Position numbers and translations under genes: made by a program
Assembly: GCF_013044505.1 (NCBI RefSeq)
Contig: NZ_JABERD010000004.1
Span: 1 to 64,000, forward strand
Length of the DNA stretch: 64,000 bases
Source of the DNA: Streptomyces sp. S3(2020)
GTDB lineage: Bacteria > Actinomycetota > Actinomycetes > Streptomycetales > Streptomycetaceae
Reading direction: 5' to 3'
Shown: positions 16,887-24,151 of the stretch, in pieces
How positions within the stretch are numbered: position 1 is the stretch's first letter
Layout of the letters: each line of letters starts with the position of its first letter
The notes under the pieces: generated by a model
Told to the model about the DNA's origin: nothing
The model's input: only the letters and a program-made list of their open reading frames with translations
The model's database searches: none

Positions 16887-17660
16887 TCAGCGCAGTGTCC
16901 ACTGCCCCCGGGGCACCGCGGAGCGGTCCACCTCGGCCTTCCCGATCGGATTGCCGATCTGGGTGTACGACAGCCCGGTGCGCAGCGCCTGGGTGCGCGT
17001 CGCGTCGAGCGACTCCCAGATCGCCCGCACGGTGCCCTGGATCGCGGCGGGCGGTTTCGCGGCGATGATCCGCGCGATCTCGTCGGCCCGCTCCCAGAGC
17101 CGATCACGCGGGAGCACCTCGCTGACCAGGCCGATCTGCAGGGCGCGGGCTGCGGAGACCCGCTCGTCGAGGCCGAGCAGGGCGATGCGCAGCGCCTCGC
17201 CGAGCGGGATGCGCCGGGCGAGCCCGATGGGCTCCAGGGCCGCGGTGAGTCCGTAGCTGACATGCGGATCGAAGAAGGTGGCGTCCTCCGAACAGATCAG
17301 GATGTCGGCCTCGTTGAGCCAGTAGAAGGCGCCGCCGGCGGCCATGCCGTGCACCGCGCACACCAGGGGCTTCCACACCTGGTTGAGCTTGGGCGAGAGG
17401 AACTCGCCGGGGTCGGTCCGCGACCAGACGTTGGGGTGGCGGTCGATGCCCTCCTTCACGTCCATCCCCGTGCAGAAGGCCCGGTCGCCCGCGCCGCGCA
17501 GCACGACGACCCGCACGTCGTCGTCGGTCTTGACGGTGTGCCAGAGGGCGCTGAACTCCTCCAGCATCCGCTGGTTGAAGCCGTTCATGGCCTCGGGGCG
17601 GTTGAGGGTGACCGTGGCGACATGGTCGGTCACCTCGAAGGTGACGGTCTCGAGTTCCAT
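16887..17660 (-). CDS. Crotonase-superfamily protein without the hydratase glutamates
   Basis: A 257-residue crotonase-fold protein with the CoA/oxyanion-hole stretches AFCTGMDVKE (about 61-70) and HGMAAGGAF (about 104-112). In true enoyl-CoA hydratases two glutamates 20 residues apart activate water (GGGxE and QPE). Here the matching positions are Y113 and H133 (DPHVSYG). It is therefore unlikely to be a normal hydratase; isomerase, hydrolase, decarboxylase or C-C ring hydrolase activity is possible, since crotonases such as EchA20 open steroid-derived rings. ATG 17660 follows GGAGC. It is divergent from the small protein/CoA ligase/kinase operon, with an exact AGTATACT between them. Confidence 0.8.
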   Translation of the reverse strand: MELETVTFEVTDHVATVTLNRPEAMNGFNQRMLEEFSALWHTVKTDDDVRVVVLRGAGDRAFCTGMDVKEGIDRHPNVWSRTDPGEFLSPKLNQVWKPLVCAVHGMAAGGAFYWLNEADILICSEDATFFDPHVSYGLTAALEPIGLARRIPLGEALRIALLGLDERVSAARALQIGLVSEVLPRDRLWERADEIARIIAAKPPAAIQGTVRAIWESLDATRTQALRTGLSYTQIGNPIGKAEVDRSAVPRGQWTLR

Positions 17661-17694
17661 CGGGAAGCTCCGTTCTCGACGCGATCAAGTTAAG

Positions 17695-17704
17695 TAGTAT
17701 ACTC
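17695..17704. promoter_or_regulatory. Shared palindrome, exact AGTATACT core
   Basis: TAGTATACTC in GTTAAGTAGTATACTCTTCT, between the divergent crotonase (17660) and small-protein (17762) genes. TATACT is readable as a -10 box on both strands. Confidence 0.65.
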
Positions 17705-17761
17705 TTCTCTGGTTACTCGGTACTCGGAATCGGTGCCATGAGAGCCGCGGAGGACACTGCG

Positions 17762-18067
17762 ATGAGGCCACGCGTGGGGCAGATGCTCAGCAGTACGGTC
17801 GACACGACGGCGGTGATCGTCGTGCGGTGCCCGGACGGCGACCTGGAGATCACGTGCGGCGGGGCGGCCATGGCCGAGGGCAACGTGCCCGGGCCCACCG
17901 GCACGCCCGACCCCGGCCTGATGGGCGGGGCGCTGCTCGGCAAGCGGTACGCCGACGAGGATCTCGGCGTCGAGCTCCTGTGCACGAAACCCGGGCCGGG
18001 CACGCTGGCGGCCAACGGCGTCCCCCTGCCCGTGAAGAGCGCCAAGCCGCTCCCCGCCTCGGACTGA
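17762..18067 (+). CDS. Small conserved-looking protein preceding CoA ligase
   Basis: A 101-residue acidic-to-neutral protein of unknown function, starting at ATG 17762 (GGAGG 8 bases upstream; an earlier ATG at 17738 has no site). It contains a hydrophobic strand TTAVIVVRC, then ITCGGAAM, and a C-terminal half with a LLGKRYADEDLGVELLCTK stretch, suggesting a compact beta-rich domain with three cysteines. I have seen proteins of this kind next to acyl-CoA ligases in actinobacteria but know no function. It is 14 bases upstream of the CoA ligase and surely co-transcribed, so an accessory role in the ligase or kinase step is a fair guess. Confidence 0.6.
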   Translation: MRPRVGQMLSSTVDTTAVIVVRCPDGDLEITCGGAAMAEGNVPGPTGTPDPGLMGGALLGKRYADEDLGVELLCTKPGPGTLAANGVPLPVKSAKPLPASD

Positions 18068-18081
18068 AGGACGGGCGGCCG

Positions 18082-19593
18082 GTGAACATATCGATGCTGT
18101 CGGACATGGCCGCCGAGGGATTCGGCGACCGGGTCGTCATCGGGCGTACGGACGACGGGCTGAGCGCTCGCCGACTGCGTGAACTGGCCGCGGGCGGGGC
18201 TCGCCTGGTCACTGACGCCGCCGCCGACGCCCTCGTGTACCTCGCGGTGAACGGCCCCGCGCTCCCGGTCGCGCTGTTCGCCGCGGCCCGCGCCGGAGTG
18301 CCGCTGATCCCGGTCAACTACCGCCTCGGTGACACGCAACTCGACGCGCTGCTCGCGAACCACCCCCGCGCCCTCGGCATCGCCGACACCGAACACGGCG
18401 AGGCCCTGCGCCGTGCCGGACTGCCGGTGCTCAGCCCCGCCGAATGGCTGGCGCGCGCGGCCGGGCACCCGACCGACGGCGACCCGGTGCCCTCCGACGC
18501 GCCCGCCGTCCTGATCTACACCAGCGGGACGACGTCAGCGCCCAAAGGCGTGGTCCTGCGCCACCAGAACCTGGTGTCGTACGTGCTCGGCACGGTGGAG
18601 TTCGCCGGAGCGGGCCCCGACGAGGCGGCCCTGGTGAGCGTGCCGCCCTACCACATCGCCGCCGTCTCCAACGTGCTGACGAACCTGTACGCGGGGCGCC
18701 GCTCACTGACACTGGAGCAGTTCACCCCGGAGGGCTGGCTCGGTCTCGTACGCGAGGAGCGCGTCACCCACGCGATGGTCGTGCCCACGATGCTGGCCCG
18801 CCTCATGGACACCGACGGCCCGGACCGCTCCGCACCCTCGCTGCGAGCGCTCGCCTACGGCGGGGCCCGCATGCCGGTGCGGGTCATCGAGACGGCCCTC
18901 GGCGCGTGGCCGCACGTCGACTTCGTCAACGCCTACGGACTCACCGAGACCTCGTCCACGATCACCGTCCTGGGGCCGGAGGAACACCGGACGGCCGTGG
19001 CGAGCGACGATCCCGTGGTGCGGGCCCGGCTGGGCTCGGCCGGACTGCCCCTGCCGGGTGTCGAACTGGAGGTCCGTGAGGTGTCCGGCGAGGTCCTCGC
19101 GGCCGGCGGGACCGGTCAGATCTGGGTGCGCGGGGAGCAGGTGTCGGGCGAGTACGCCGGACAGGGCTCCGTCGTCGACGAGCGGGGCTTCTTCCCCACC
19201 CGCGACCAGGGGCACCTCGACGCCGACGGCTATCTCCACATCGAGGGCCGGTCCGACGACACGATCATCCGCGGCGCCGAGAACATCGCGCCGGCCGAGA
19301 TCGAGGACGTCCTGCTCGGCCACCCGGACGTGCTCGACGCGGTCGTCGTGGGCGTCCCGGACGAGGAGTGGGGGCAGCGGATCGAGGCGGTGGTCGTGCT
19401 GCGCGACGGTGTGACGGCCGACGTGGACGCCCTGCGCGCACAGGTACGCGGCACGCTGCGCGGCTCGAAGACACCGGACCGCATCACCCACTGGCGGGAA
19501 CTGCCCCGGACCCCGACCGGGAAGCTCGTCCGCCGCGACATCGTCAAGGCACTGACCGTCGAACACGGCCGGGTCGCCGGCCGGCAGGGATGA
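18082..19593 (+). CDS. Acyl-CoA synthetase (FadD-type AMP-forming ligase)
   Basis: A 503-residue ANL-superfamily ligase that makes an acyl-AMP and then an acyl-CoA. The ATP loop is YTSGTTSAPKG (about residues 151-161), the A5 region AYGLTETSS (about 291-299), the hinge region is around GRSDDTIIRGAENIAP and the catalytic lysine is in PTGKLVRRD (about 480). GTG 18082 is the first good start after the small protein. It is followed by an APH-type kinase with a gap of four bases. It is probably the entry enzyme for a free acid handled by this kinase and by the ACAD11-like enzyme at 21471. Confidence 0.85.
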   Translation: MNISMLSDMAAEGFGDRVVIGRTDDGLSARRLRELAAGGARLVTDAAADALVYLAVNGPALPVALFAAARAGVPLIPVNYRLGDTQLDALLANHPRALGIADTEHGEALRRAGLPVLSPAEWLARAAGHPTDGDPVPSDAPAVLIYTSGTTSAPKGVVLRHQNLVSYVLGTVEFAGAGPDEAALVSVPPYHIAAVSNVLTNLYAGRRSLTLEQFTPEGWLGLVREERVTHAMVVPTMLARLMDTDGPDRSAPSLRALAYGGARMPVRVIETALGAWPHVDFVNAYGLTETSSTITVLGPEEHRTAVASDDPVVRARLGSAGLPLPGVELEVREVSGEVLAAGGTGQIWVRGEQVSGEYAGQGSVVDERGFFPTRDQGHLDADGYLHIEGRSDDTIIRGAENIAPAEIEDVLLGHPDVLDAVVVGVPDEEWGQRIEAVVVLRDGVTADVDALRAQVRGTLRGSKTPDRITHWRELPRTPTGKLVRRDIVKALTVEHGRVAGRQG

Positions 19594-19597
19594 GGGC

Positions 19598-20629
19598 ATG
19601 AGCGCCATCACGAACACCGCCGACCCGACCGCGGAGCTGACCGAGCGCACAGCCGCCGTGCTGCGGGGCTGGGCCCCCGATGCCACGGTGGAGTCGGTCG
19701 AGCCGCTCACCGGCGGCACGTCGAGCCTGACGTACGTGGCCACGCTGGCGGGTGTGCCGGCCGGGTCCGAGCGGATCGTCCTCAAGACGGCCCCGCCCGG
19801 CCTGGAACCGGTCCGCAACCGGGACGTCCTGCGGCAGGCGCGGATCATGCAGGTGCTGGCGGGCGTGCCGGGCGTACGGGTGCCGAGAGTGCTGTTCTGC
19901 GACAAGGGGGCCCCGACGGCCCGTCAGCCCTTCGTCGCGATGGAGCTGGTGGCCGGCGACTGCACGGAGCCGGTACTCGTACCCCGGGGGACCGTTCCCG
20001 CCGGGCAGGTGCGCGAGCGGGCCCTGGACGCGGTCCGGATGCTCGCCCGTCTGCACCGGGCGAACCCGAAACGCACTCCCCTGGCGGTGGAGCCCGTGGT
20101 CACGCCGGGCGCCGAGATCGACCGCTGGACGAGGGCGTTCACGACCGTCCCCGACGACCTGCGCACCGGTTACCGGGCCGTCGCGGACCGGCTGCACGCC
20201 ACGAAGCCCGCGGCGATGATGCCGGTGTTCACCCACGGCGACTACCGGCTCGGCAACACGCTGTGCGAAGGCGGCTCGGTCACCTCGATCATCGACTGGG
20301 AGATCTGGGCGCTCGGCGACCCTCGTTCCGATCTGACCTGGCTGACCTTCTTCACCGACGAGGCCCGGCACCCGGCGTCACCCTCCGACGAGCCGACCGG
20401 GATGCCGGGCAAGGCCGAACTGATCGACGCCTACCAGGAGATCAGGGGCGAGGCGCTGCCCGACCTGACCTGGTTCGAGGCACTGACCAAGTACAAGGAG
20501 TCCGCCGCGACCGCCCTGCTCATCAAACGCGCCCGGAAGTCGGGGGAGTTGAAGGACATGCACCGGCGCATGCTGCCCGCGCTGCCGGTGCTGCTGGAGG
20601 AGGCGACGGAACTCCTTGGAAAGGGCTGA
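19598..20629 (+). CDS. APH-fold kinase, ACAD10/11 N-domain-like (candidate 4-hydroxyacyl-CoA kinase)
   Basis: A 343-residue phosphotransferase of the aminoglycoside/choline kinase fold. The catalytic loop is HGDYRLGN (about residues 209-216), the Mg2+ motif IIDWE (about 228-232), and GDPRSDLTW follows. This run, with GIPS-like PTGMPGKAELIDAY and the later WFEALTKYK, matches the N-terminal kinase domain of mammalian ACAD10/ACAD11 and the Pseudomonas LvaA kinase, which phosphorylate the 4-hydroxyl of acyl-CoAs. It is therefore more likely a catabolic kinase than a drug-resistance enzyme. It lies four bases after a CoA ligase, and an ACAD11-type dehydrogenase lies 0.9 kb away. Confidence 0.78.
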   Translation: MSAITNTADPTAELTERTAAVLRGWAPDATVESVEPLTGGTSSLTYVATLAGVPAGSERIVLKTAPPGLEPVRNRDVLRQARIMQVLAGVPGVRVPRVLFCDKGAPTARQPFVAMELVAGDCTEPVLVPRGTVPAGQVRERALDAVRMLARLHRANPKRTPLAVEPVVTPGAEIDRWTRAFTTVPDDLRTGYRAVADRLHATKPAAMMPVFTHGDYRLGNTLCEGGSVTSIIDWEIWALGDPRSDLTWLTFFTDEARHPASPSDEPTGMPGKAELIDAYQEIRGEALPDLTWFEALTKYKESAATALLIKRARKSGELKDMHRRMLPALPVLLEEATELLGKG

Positions 20630-20636
20630 GGTCGAC

Positions 20637-20688
20637 GCGCCCCGAAGGGGCGCGGGGAACTGCGCGACCAGCCACGACGGCGCCGCAG
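20637..20688 (+). repeat. Streptomyces-type intergenic repeat, copy 1
   Basis: A hairpin GCGCCCC-GAA-GGGGCGC followed by GGGGAACTGCGCGACC and AGCCACGACGGCGCCGCAG. It fills the gap between two convergent genes and probably ends transcription. Other copies lie at 55661 and 59128. Confidence 0.85.
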
Positions 20689-20697
20689 ACGAAGCAC

Positions 20698-21474
20698 TCA
20701 GTACAGCCCGCCGTCCACCCTGATCAGCGACCCGGTCGTGTAACTGGACGCATCACTCGCCAGGTACAACGCCGTACTGATGATCTCCTCCGGCCGCCCC
20801 GGCCGACCCACCGCACTCCGCGTAGTCTGCCGCTTCTCCTCCGGCCAAGCCTTGGAAATGTCCGTCAGAAACGGCCCGGCCGAGATCGTGTTGACCCGCA
20901 CCGTCGGCCCATACTCCAGAGCGAACACCGTGGTCAGCGTATTGAGCGCAGCCTTCGCACCGGCATACGGCCCGAACCGCGGCTGCGGAAACAGCGCACC
21001 CGACGACGAGACGTTGATGATCGAGCCCCCGTCCCCCGAGGCCATCCGCTCCCCGATCAGCGAGGCAAGCCGGAAGGGGCCCTTGAAGTTGACCCCGATC
21101 ACCTTGTCGAAGAGCTCCTCGCCGGTCTGAGCAGACGAGGGCGCCACCGGCGACATCCCCGCGTTGTTGACGAGGACGTCGACCCTGCCGAACTCCTCAT
21201 AGGCGGTGTCGGCGAGCCGGCCGAGGTCGTCCCAGTGACCCACATGCGCGGCAACCGGGAGGGCACGCTGGCCCAGGCCGCGGACCTCGGCCGCCAGCGT
21301 CGCGCACGCCTCCAGCTTGCGGCTGGCGATGACCACGTCGGCACCCGCCGTGGCGAAGGCCCGCACCATCTCCCGGCCCAGGCCCCGGCTGCCACCGGTG
21401 ACCAGCGCGACCTTGCCGGAAAGGTCGAACAGGTCGGCCGGAGCGATGGATTTGTCGTCGCGCCCGTTTGTCAC
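20698..21474 (-). CDS. SDR family oxidoreductase coupled to ACAD11-like enzyme
   Basis: A 258-residue classical SDR: GGSRGLG at about residue 26, NNAG at about 106, SSSGA around 157, and the catalytic YAGAK at about 172-176, ending TGSLIRVDGG. GTG 21474 overlaps the stop of the upstream ACAD by four bases, so the two are translationally coupled. If the ACAD11-like enzyme turns a 4-phosphoacyl-CoA into a 3-hydroxyacyl-CoA, this SDR would be the natural 3-hydroxyacyl-CoA dehydrogenase; this is inference from the pairing. Confidence 0.78.
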   Translation of the reverse strand: MTNGRDDKSIAPADLFDLSGKVALVTGGSRGLGREMVRAFATAGADVVIASRKLEACATLAAEVRGLGQRALPVAAHVGHWDDLGRLADTAYEEFGRVDVLVNNAGMSPVAPSSAQTGEELFDKVIGVNFKGPFRLASLIGERMASGDGGSIINVSSSGALFPQPRFGPYAGAKAALNTLTTVFALEYGPTVRVNTISAGPFLTDISKAWPEEKRQTTRSAVGRPGRPEEIISTALYLASDASSYTTGSLIRVDGGLY

Positions 21475-22790
21475 GCGTCCACCCGCCCCGCCAGGCTGTC
21501 GTCCTCGATGATGTGCGCGTACCGCTTGCGGGCCGCCTCCAGCTTCGGCGGGAGGTGCTCGCTGGGGAACAACCCTTCCGCGGGCCGGTAGTTCCTCAGC
21601 AGCTGCTTGGCGATCGTGGTGCGGTGCACCTCGGTCGGCCCGTCCGCGAGGGCGAGGTTGGGCGCGGCCATCCACCACTTGGCGAGCGGGAGTTCACCGG
21701 TCGTGCCGAGCGAGCCGTGCAGATGGACCGCCCGCTGGATGATGTCGTGCAGCACCTTGGCCGTCTGGACCTTGCACATGGCGATCTGGGTACGGGCGGC
21801 GCCGTGCGGCTGTGTGTCGATGATCCAGGCCGTGTGGAGGACGAGCAGCCGGAACTGCTGCAACGCCACCCAGGAGTCGGCGATGAACTGCTGCACCGCC
21901 TGCTTGTCGGCCAGCAGGGTCCCCTGTGTACGGCGGGACAGCGCCCGCTCGCACATCATGTCGAAGGCGCGGGCGCACTTGCCCACCGTGCGCATGGCGT
22001 GGTGCACACGGCCGCCGCCGAGCCGGGCCTGGGCGACCTCGAAGCCCTCACCGGGACCGCCGAGCATGGCGTCGAGCGGCACCCGGACCTGGTGGTAGCG
22101 GAGGTAGGCGTGGATCCCCTCGTCGAGGTTCTCGCGCTCGTCCATCGTGCCGACGTTGCGCTTGATCTCGATGCCGGGTGTCTCGGCCGGGACGATGAAC
22201 ATCGACATGCGCCGATGCGGCGGCGCGTCGGGATCCGTGACGGCCATGACGATCAGGAAGGCCGCGTACCGGGCGTTGGAGGAGAACCACTTCTCCCCGT
22301 CGATCACCCACTCGTCGCCGTCCCGCCGGGCGCGGGTCACGAACTCCTTGGGATCGGCGCCCGCCTGCGGCTCGGTCATCGAGAAGGTGGAGACGATCTC
22401 CCCGTCCAACAGGGGCCGCAGGTACCGCGCCTTCTGCTCGTCCGTGCCGAACATGGCCAGGATCTCGGCGTTCCCGGTGTCGGGTGCGGCGGTGCCGAAC
22501 ACCGTCGGGGCCCAGTAGGAGCGGCCGAGGATCTCGTTGAGGAGGGCGAGCCGCACCTGCCCGTAGCCGGGGCCGTCCAGTTCGGGGCCGAGATGGCAGG
22601 CCCACAGGCCCTGCTCGCGGACCTGTTTCTGGAGCGGCCTCAGGATCGCGCGGGCCTTCTCGTTGCGGGTGTCGTACGGGTCGCCGCCGTGCGGGAAGAG
22701 GAGGTCGAGCGGCTCGACCTCCTCACGCACGAAGGCCGCCGCCCAGTCGAGCTTGGCCTGGAAGTCAGGGTCGATCGTGAAATCCAGCAT
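21471..22790 (-). CDS. ACAD10/11-like acyl-CoA dehydrogenase
   Basis: A 439-residue ACAD, longer than the usual 380. Several stretches are those of the ACAD10/ACAD11 dehydrogenase domain: APDTGNAEILAMFGTDEQ (about 104-121), STFSMTEPQAG, GGGRVHHAMRTVGKCARAF (about 254-272) with MCERA after it, and the base motif LADGPTEVH near 397-405, with the glutamate in place. ATG 22790 is chosen over upstream in-frame options because TATACT ends nine bases before it and no Shine-Dalgarno is seen, which implies a leaderless or near-leaderless mRNA. See the kinase at 19598 for the split ACAD11 proposal. Confidence 0.82.
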   Translation of the reverse strand: MLDFTIDPDFQAKLDWAAAFVREEVEPLDLLFPHGGDPYDTRNEKARAILRPLQKQVREQGLWACHLGPELDGPGYGQVRLALLNEILGRSYWAPTVFGTAAPDTGNAEILAMFGTDEQKARYLRPLLDGEIVSTFSMTEPQAGADPKEFVTRARRDGDEWVIDGEKWFSSNARYAAFLIVMAVTDPDAPPHRRMSMFIVPAETPGIEIKRNVGTMDERENLDEGIHAYLRYHQVRVPLDAMLGGPGEGFEVAQARLGGGRVHHAMRTVGKCARAFDMMCERALSRRTQGTLLADKQAVQQFIADSWVALQQFRLLVLHTAWIIDTQPHGAARTQIAMCKVQTAKVLHDIIQRAVHLHGSLGTTGELPLAKWWMAAPNLALADGPTEVHRTTIAKQLLRNYRPAEGLFPSEHLPPKLEAARKRYAHIIEDDSLAGRVDA

Positions 22791-22798
22791 GCCGAAAA

Positions 22799-22808
22799 CA
22801 GTATACTT
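22799..22808. promoter_or_regulatory. Shared palindrome, exact AGTATACT core
   Basis: CAGTATACTT lies between the divergent ACAD11-like gene and the ten-gene operon. On the minus strand TATACT ends nine bases before the ACAD start codon. Confidence 0.65.
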
Positions 22809-22844
22809 ATTGTTGCCCTCGGTCCATACTCTGAGGCAGACTCG

Positions 22845-22868
22845 GCGCATTGGGTATGCGCAATTGCG
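22845..22868. promoter_or_regulatory. Overlapping inverted repeats before the ten-gene operon
   Basis: GCGCAT and ATGCGC (5-base spacer) overlap the perfect palindrome CGCAATTGCG. They lie 27-50 bases before the CoA-transferase start and could be an operator separate from the AGTATACT element. Confidence 0.3.
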
Positions 22869-22894
22869 ATATGAGCCGCGGAGGAGTTGGTCTG

Positions 22895-24127
22895 ATGCAG
22901 AGGCCGATGGAGGGCGTGCGGGTGCTTGAGGTCGCCCAGTTCACCTTCGTCCCGGCGGCCGGTGCCGTGCTCGCCGACTGGGGTGCCGACGTGATCAAGA
23001 TCGAGCACGCCGAACGGGGCGACGCCCAGCGCGGGCTGGTCCGGGTGCTCGGGTACGAGGCCGCCAGCAAGGGATCGTCGTTCTTCCCGATCATGGAGGG
23101 CCCCAACCGCGGTAAGCGCAGTGTCGGCCTCGCCCTGGAGAAGCCCTCGGCCCGCCCCGTGCTGGAGGAACTCATCCGCGACAGCGATGTGTTCCTCACG
23201 AACTTCCTGACGGAGGCGCGCGCGAAGCTGCGGATCGAGCTGGAGGACGTCCGGGCGATCAACCCCGACATCATCTACGTCCGCGGCAGCGGCTTCGGTG
23301 TCCGGGGCGAGGAGGCGGGCAAAGGCGGGTACGACAGCACCGCCTTCTGGGCACGCGGTGGCAGCGCCGCCGGCGTCACCCCGGCCGGCGCGGACCGGAT
23401 GACCCGCATGCCGGCCGGCGCCTACGGCGACTCGATGGGCGGCATGACCATCGCGGGAGGAATCGCCGCCGCGCTCTACTCCCGCGCCACGACCGGTGAG
23501 CCGTCCGTCGTGGACGTGTCGCTGGTCGGGGTCGGCGCCTGGGCGACACAGTTCACGGTCAACCTGGCACTGATGACCGGCGGCCCGCTCCCGGTCAACA
23601 CCCCGCCCCGGCACGGCTCCGCCACCAACCCGCTGATCGGCGCCTACCGCACCTCGGACGAACGCTGGATCGAGCTGTCGATGCTGCAACCCGGCCGCTA
23701 CTGGGCGGAGTTCTGCAAGCTCGCCGGTCGGGACGAACTCGGCACCGACGAACGCTTCGACAGCACCGAGAAGCTGATGGCCAACGCCGCCGAGGCCGCC
23801 GGCATCGTCGCCGACCTCATCGCCTCCCGCCCCTACGCGGAGTGGGTCGAGATCCTCGCCCGGGGCGACGGTCAGTGGGCGGCCGTCCAGAACGCCTGGG
23901 AGGTCGGCCAGGACCCCGCCCTGCGCGCCAACGGTCTCATCGCCCCCGTCGTCGACGCCGACGGCGTCGACCGCGAACTGGTCGCCAATCCCGTCCAGTT
24001 CGACGAGACCCCGGCCGACCTCACCCGGGCGCCCCAGTTCGCGGAGCACACCGACGAGGTACTGCGCTCCCTCGGCCTGAGCGACGAGGAGCTCATCGCG
24101 CTCAAGATCGACGGCGCGGCGACCTGA
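22895..24127 (+). CDS. CaiB/BaiF-type (family III) CoA transferase
   Basis: A 410-residue family III CoA transferase moving CoA between carboxylates. The N-terminal GVRVLEVAQFTFVPAAGAVL and ADWGADVIKIEH, GKRSVGLAL at about 73-81 and the FGVRG region match the family. The likely catalytic aspartate is D179 in AYGDSMGG. ATG 22895 follows GAGGAG by 8 bases; upstream ATGs have none. This opens a ten-gene operon running to 34418. A related family member at 30518 is a racemase, so the two have different jobs here: this one probably loads or swaps CoA on the substrate. Confidence 0.82.
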   Translation: MQRPMEGVRVLEVAQFTFVPAAGAVLADWGADVIKIEHAERGDAQRGLVRVLGYEAASKGSSFFPIMEGPNRGKRSVGLALEKPSARPVLEELIRDSDVFLTNFLTEARAKLRIELEDVRAINPDIIYVRGSGFGVRGEEAGKGGYDSTAFWARGGSAAGVTPAGADRMTRMPAGAYGDSMGGMTIAGGIAAALYSRATTGEPSVVDVSLVGVGAWATQFTVNLALMTGGPLPVNTPPRHGSATNPLIGAYRTSDERWIELSMLQPGRYWAEFCKLAGRDELGTDERFDSTEKLMANAAEAAGIVADLIASRPYAEWVEILARGDGQWAAVQNAWEVGQDPALRANGLIAPVVDADGVDRELVANPVQFDETPADLTRAPQFAEHTDEVLRSLGLSDEELIALKIDGAAT

Positions 24128-24151
24128 CCGACGTACGAGCAAGGAGCCGTG

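Noticed and set aside
19598-20629. Aminoglycoside resistance kinase
   Set aside because: The fold is shared, but the sequence pattern fits the ACAD10/11-type kinase and the neighbours are a CoA ligase and catabolic enzymes.
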